From DATBAT01 sp036271375 (GTDB lineage Bacteria; Acidobacteriota; Terriglobia; Terriglobales; Acidobacteriaceae), in contig DATBAT010000180.1 of NCBI GenBank assembly GCA_036271375.1, forward strand, positions 1 through 34,783: 34,783 bases of DNA. Reading direction: 5' to 3'. Below, one piece after another: positions 31,272-34,783 of this stretch (position 1 is its first letter; the number at the start of each line of letters is the position of its first letter). The position numbers were made by a program, and so were the translations under genes. The notes below the pieces were generated by a model. That model ran no database searches and was not told the DNA's origin. It worked only from the letters and a program-made list of their open reading frames with translations.

Positions 31272-32477
31272 ATGCTTCCCAGTGACCTCAAACCGGAATT
31301 GTTCAAAGGCTACTTGCCCGAGGCGAGAAAGCTGGTCAGCGAGTATGTCTCGACTCTGCAAGCTCTGCCGCTGAGTTTCGTGCCCAGTCTACTGCGTGAG
31401 GCGATTGACTACGACCTCAAGTTTCCCGCTGAGCGTGAGGCGGTTGAAAAAGAGTTGGCAAATTTAAAATCTCTCACTGCCGATCAAGTAAGAATTTGGT
31501 TTGGCGGATTCGAGAAGATCCAACTCTCACCCGCTCTCGAAAACGTAGATTGGATCAACTCTCCCGGGCAGTTTGTTGAACAGCTTTCGTCCGATCTTTG
31601 GACTACGCATCAGCTCGATGCGTTTCGCACGGCCGCTGTCGAATACGCTTCGCGTTTGCAAGCCGTGGCGCCGCCAGGGAAGCTGCCCATTCCGAGGTTG
31701 GGGATCGCCGTTATCGGGCAGGGCGTCTCTTCGCACGACGAGCCACTGTTTCGCAAGCTGCGTCCGCATGGCGCATATTTCAATCGCCTGAAACCCGAGG
31801 GTGGCTTGAAAGTCCTGCTGGATGCGGTTTCCGCCCGCGCGAAAAAACATCCCGCTCCATACGCACACTGGTACATCGATGGCGGCGCTGAGGCGGAACA
31901 CGATCCGGCGCTCACTGTGGTTTCGTATAAGGCACTCGATCCTGCACGAGCCGCTCTGCTAAAAAAAATGCGCGGCGAAATCGAGCGGCCCGGCATGGGG
32001 CCGGAAACGCTGCGAACTCTGTTGGCGCAAATGCGCTCCAGCGATCTTGGCTTGCCGGAAGCGAAAGATCCCGTGCTTGACCGTTTTCAGATTCGCTTGC
32101 TGACCGAAGGTTCGGGAACGCAGATCTTCAGTACGACGTTTACGCAGTGGGCCGCCCGGGAAGCGTTGCGCCGCGCGCAGCCACTCACACTATTGGTTCG
32201 CTTCGCTCCCCGTCAACGGCAGAAGCCGATGAACGAATTGCTCTCTGCCGTCAGCGACACGGCTGAGTTTGATCCCGCGGGCTCGCTGGTCGACGCTGAC
32301 ATGGGCGCGTATTACAACTGGCTTAACCAGCAGCGCTTGCCGGGGGTCGAACAGTCATTGTTCCTGGTGTGGTTTGAAGGCCACGGGGAGGCGCTGGCCA
32401 TTGGCCCGGGAATGGCTCGCGGCACCGAATCTGCGTCCAGCGCCGATCTTGGGCAAGTCCTCTCCTGGATGACCTAA
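31272..32477 (+). CDS. Unrecognised 401-residue protein following the DUF1501-like gene
   Basis: I do not recognise a family. It has no signal peptide and no clear membrane segment. It begins with a helical region (~1-110, PLSFVPSLLREAIDYDLKFP, REAVEKELANLKSLTADQVR). A mixed alpha/beta centre follows with PRLGIAVIGQG, PHGAYFNRLKPEGGLKVLL and HWYIDGGAEAEHDPA. A C-terminal part contains SGTQIFSTTFTQWAAREALR, LTLLVRFAPRQRQKP, and ends near FLVWFEGHGEALAIGPGM. The histidine and acidic residues in HWYIDGGAEAEHD could bind a metal, which is only a guess. It starts 5 bases after the DUF1501-like gene, so the two are probably made together. Its stop lies one base from the stop of the convergent esterase gene. 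Confidence 0.78.
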   Translation: MLPSDLKPELFKGYLPEARKLVSEYVSTLQALPLSFVPSLLREAIDYDLKFPAEREAVEKELANLKSLTADQVRIWFGGFEKIQLSPALENVDWINSPGQFVEQLSSDLWTTHQLDAFRTAAVEYASRLQAVAPPGKLPIPRLGIAVIGQGVSSHDEPLFRKLRPHGAYFNRLKPEGGLKVLLDAVSARAKKHPAPYAHWYIDGGAEAEHDPALTVVSYKALDPARAALLKKMRGEIERPGMGPETLRTLLAQMRSSDLGLPEAKDPVLDRFQIRLLTEGSGTQIFSTTFTQWAAREALRRAQPLTLLVRFAPRQRQKPMNELLSAVSDTAEFDPAGSLVDADMGAYYNWLNQQRLPGVEQSLFLVWFEGHGEALAIGPGMARGTESASSADLGQVLSWMT

Positions 32478-32478
32478 C

Positions 32479-33321
32479 TTATTTCGCGCCCGTGAAGATG
32501 CGAGAGTGGAACTCCATCACTTCATCTATATGGCGCATGAAGTATTCCGAGCCGTGATTTCCCGGATACAGACGGTATTCGTGCTTGACGGATTCTGATT
32601 CCAATTGCTTGTGCAAGGCCTCCACGCCATTCTCGAATCCATATTCGTCGTTGCGTCCGCAGTTGAAATAGATTGCTAGTGTTTTCAGACGCACCCGATT
32701 CTGTTTGGCCAAAGCGAACGGGTCATTCTGTTTCCAGTGCGGAACGTCGATGGGATTGCCGAATACAGAACCTAGAAAACGTCCAAAGGAATCGCCGGGC
32801 TTGGCCGACTTCGGCGCCAGGGCTGGGCTTTGCGCGCTGACTGATCCGAACAACTCGGGATGCGCGAACGCAAAGCGTAGCGCCCCGTAGCCGCCCATCG
32901 AAACTCCGCTGATGGCACGGCTTTTGCGGTCCTTGCGGGTGCTGTATTTCTTCTCGATAGCTGGCATGAACTCGCGCAGAAAAAAATCGCTGTAGAGAAC
33001 TTTCTTGTCCGAAGAGTTGATGTAGAAGGTCGCTTTGCCCTCCGGGGCCACGATCAGGAAATCTCCAATCTTGTGCTGCTGCCGCAGATCTTGCAGCAGG
33101 TTCCATCCACCGGATTTGAAGAGAGTCTGTTCGTTGTCGCCTAGTCCGTGCAGATAGTAGAGCACCGGGTATAGCTTCGCAGAGTCATAGCCGGAAGGCA
33201 GCATCACGCAGTAGTGGACCGACTCATGCAGAATTTTGCTCTCGATTTGATTGCAGTCGACGCGGCTCTGCCCGTAGAGAGCACTGGAAGTGAGAAGCAA
33301 AAGTAAAATAATACGAGGCAT
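32479..33321 (-). CDS. Secreted esterase, PF00756-type alpha/beta-hydrolase
   Basis: A 280-residue protein from the ATG at 33321, with a signal peptide (PRIILLLLLTSSALYGQ). It has an alpha/beta-hydrolase fold of the esterase D / feruloyl esterase / mycolyltransferase-like group. The strand YPVLYYLHGLGDNEQT carries the oxyanion-hole region, SGVSMGGYGALRFA is the GxSxG nucleophile elbow, NCGRNDEYGF carries the likely Asp, and YPGNHGSEYFMRH the likely catalytic His. Family members hydrolyse esters on sugars or siderophores, or S-formylglutathione; the export signal argues against the last. A longer frame to 33456 would overlap the permease gene and hide the signal peptide, so it was not used. 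The gene follows the permease by 5 bases, in one operon. Confidence 0.88.
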   Translation of the reverse strand: MPRIILLLLLTSSALYGQSRVDCNQIESKILHESVHYCVMLPSGYDSAKLYPVLYYLHGLGDNEQTLFKSGGWNLLQDLRQQHKIGDFLIVAPEGKATFYINSSDKKVLYSDFFLREFMPAIEKKYSTRKDRKSRAISGVSMGGYGALRFAFAHPELFGSVSAQSPALAPKSAKPGDSFGRFLGSVFGNPIDVPHWKQNDPFALAKQNRVRLKTLAIYFNCGRNDEYGFENGVEALHKQLESESVKHEYRLYPGNHGSEYFMRHIDEVMEFHSRIFTGAK

Positions 33322-33326
33322 GAGAT

Positions 33327-34676
33327 CTATTCGTAACGCAAGGCTTGTACTGGATCGAGCTTCGCTGCCCGGCTGGCGGGATAAAGTCCGGAGAGTAAGC
33401 TGACGATCAGCGCAAAGGCGATTGATCCCGCTACCAACCACCAGGGTACGAACCAAATCTGTTCAGGCGGAAAATGCTGGCGTTTCAGATAAATGTTTGT
33501 GCCGAGGTTGATGATGCGTCCGATCGTCCAGCCGAGCGCGACTCCGACCATGCCACCGAGAAGCCCCATGGCCCCCGCTTCCGCAAAGAACAACAGCTTT
33601 ACATCGCCGTCGCTCGCGCCAAGCGCTTTCATGATCCCGATTTCGCGGCGGCGTTCCAGAATCGCCATCACCAGCGTATTGATGATCCCAATAGACGCTA
33701 CGGCCAACGCCAAGCTGCCGAAAATTCCCAAGAAAAGGTCGAGCACCGCGAAAAAGCGCTGCATGCTCTTGGTCGCGTCAACGATAGAGAACGTATTGAA
33801 GCCCAACTTCTTGATCGCAGCCTCGACCGGGTCTATGTCGGTCGGCGATTTCACGCGCACGCTTACGTTTGAGTAGGTTGGAGCGCTTCCCGCGGGCCGC
33901 GCGGCATCTCTCAGATCCGACGGCTGCATCACGTGCAGACTCTGCGCTAGTGCCAAGGGAAGAAAGACGCGGGCTCGCGTGGGGCCACGCATGCTATCGG
34001 GGTCGAGATCGGCGACGCCAACCACTCTCAAAGTCTTTTCGTGCGAAACCACCGAGTAACCCGATGCATCTCCAGGAGTCGAAGCGCGCTCGGCGTAGCG
34101 CATGGTCAGATCCTTGCCAAGCAACGGCTTCGCCAGTTCCTTGACATCCGCGTCGTCAGCGTCGCGGCGTCCCAGCAGTTCGGCCGCGAAGGACTTTTGC
34201 AGGATTACTTCGGAGGCATTGTCAGAAGAAAAATAACTGCCCGGCATCCCTTCAAAGGCGTCGTTAGTTTTGGCGGACGCGGGAAGTCCGGCGACCGTGG
34301 TCATGTGAGGTTTGTCCTCATAGCGAAGCTCGGTAAAAAATCGCACGTCAGGGTAAGCCTCGAGCACCGACGGCAACTGCTCAATTTTCTTGCGCGCAGA
34401 CTCGTCCAGAGAAGGACTCTCGGCTATCGGTGGACCGCCCTCTTCCTGATCGCGGTTTAAGCCACGCCCATCGCGTCGTGAAGTGACAACAACAGTATCG
34501 AACAGGCCGGACTTTTCCAGGCGACTTGCGGCCATTCGTTGCAAACCGATTCCCAGCGATAACATCGCTACCAGAGAGGCGACACCCACCGAGATGCCAA
34601 TGGTAGTGAGCGAATTGCGCAACATGGACTCGCGAAGATTGCGCAGCGCCAGTTCAGCGACGTCGTAGGTCTTCAC
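33327..34676 (-). CDS. ABC transporter permease, MacB/FtsX type
   Basis: A 449-residue inner-membrane protein of MacB topology. The first membrane helix is near residues 20-45 (SLTTIGISVGVASLVAML), followed by a large periplasmic MacB_PCD-like domain (~50-310). The C-terminal FtsX domain has three helices (FGSLALAVASIGIINTLVMA; EAGAMGLLGGMVGVALGWTI; WLVAGSIAFALIVSLLSGLY) and the RREIGIMKALGASDGD coupling motif. It ends in ASRAAKLDPVQALRYE. Together with the adjacent ATPase it should form a MacB- or LolCDE-like mechanotransmission transporter; the substrate is unknown. The start is a GTG at 34676 that overlaps the TGA stop of the ATPase gene (GTGA), so translation is coupled. A secreted esterase follows 5 bases downstream. 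Confidence 0.9.
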   Translation of the reverse strand: MKTYDVAELALRNLRESMLRNSLTTIGISVGVASLVAMLSLGIGLQRMAASRLEKSGLFDTVVVTSRRDGRGLNRDQEEGGPPIAESPSLDESARKKIEQLPSVLEAYPDVRFFTELRYEDKPHMTTVAGLPASAKTNDAFEGMPGSYFSSDNASEVILQKSFAAELLGRRDADDADVKELAKPLLGKDLTMRYAERASTPGDASGYSVVSHEKTLRVVGVADLDPDSMRGPTRARVFLPLALAQSLHVMQPSDLRDAARPAGSAPTYSNVSVRVKSPTDIDPVEAAIKKLGFNTFSIVDATKSMQRFFAVLDLFLGIFGSLALAVASIGIINTLVMAILERRREIGIMKALGASDGDVKLLFFAEAGAMGLLGGMVGVALGWTIGRIINLGTNIYLKRQHFPPEQIWFVPWWLVAGSIAFALIVSLLSGLYPASRAAKLDPVQALRYE

Positions 34677-34783
34677 GATTTCACCGCCGGGTTCTGCAAA
34701 TCCTGAATGAGCTTGCCGTCTTCCAGGAACAGCATGCGGCGCGCATAGCGCTCGGCCAGTTGACGCTCGTGAGTGACCATGAT
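34673..34783 (-). CDS. ABC transporter ATP-binding protein, C-terminal fragment (5' end outside window)
   Basis: Only the last 36 residues are in the window. They begin IMVTHERQLAERYARR, which holds the H-loop histidine of an ABC ATPase, and continue with the usual closing strand MLFLEDGKLIQD. Position and GTGA overlap with the MacB-type permease mark it as that permease's ATPase (MacB/LolD-like, about 220-250 residues in full). The Walker motifs lie outside the window. Confidence 0.8.
   Translation of the reverse strand: MMVTHERQLAERYARRMLFLEDGKLIQDLQNPAVKS

Noticed and set aside
33322..33456. Upstream extension of the esterase gene
   Set aside because: It would overlap the permease coding end and bury the signal peptide; the ATG at 33321 directly precedes the hydrophobic core.

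Overview
The window looks like a piece of an Acidobacteriota chromosome, most likely class Terriglobia. The reasons are an FtsX-type permease fragment of the acidobacterial ADOP kind, an Oar-like TonB-dependent receptor with an N-terminal carboxypeptidase-regulatory domain and a PLNGRNF plug motif, several ASPIC/UnbV (CRTAC1-like) FG-GAP proteins with large TPR partners, many Tat signals, and short dispersed repeats of the GGTCCCTC...GGATGACA type between genes. This assignment is inference from gene content; no rRNA, tRNA, CRISPR array, phage gene or transposase was seen. The window is densely coding, and no gene-free stretch exceeds about 270 bases.

Left part (1-10928): after the 3' end of an ADOP-type permease comes a minus-strand run read from right to left: a Tat-exported GH144-like enzyme (endo-beta-1,2-glucanase family), a secreted GH39 glycosidase, a fused membrane/ATPase ABC exporter, a 1502-residue cyclic beta-1,2-glucan synthase-like protein (GT84 plus GH189-type cyclisation domain, without the usual C-terminal GH94 phosphorylase domain), and a small conserved protein. 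Synthase and exporter are 12 bases apart. I read this as a candidate beta-1,2-glucan synthesis, export and trimming locus.

Middle (10989-14262): a plus-strand trio joined by two ATGA overlaps encodes a membrane-anchored protein with a carboxypeptidase-regulatory-like domain, a classical SDR oxidoreductase, and a secreted CarbReg-TPR protein. It is followed, convergently, by a four-gene minus-strand group (24638 down to 14530): an FG-GAP/ASPIC-UnbV/redoxin/TPR fusion, an 833-residue TPR protein, and two stand-alone FG-GAP/ASPIC-UnbV proteins. Divergent from that group is a plus-strand group (24898-32477): the Oar-like TonB receptor, a terminator-like hairpin, a TPR protein paralogous to the one at 12730, a Tat-exported alkaline-phosphatase-superfamily (DUF1501-like) protein, and an unrecognised 401-residue protein. 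The two groups share a 196-259 base promoter region and may form one envelope system for uptake and processing of an unknown substrate.

Right end (32479-34783): a minus-strand operon with the tail of an ABC ATPase, a MacB/FtsX-type permease (GTGA overlap) and a secreted PF00756-type esterase. At least three kinds of short dispersed repeat occur in the left 18.4 kb but were not seen to the right of it. Two signal-peptide genes (GH39 and one FG-GAP protein) appear to start inside such repeats.
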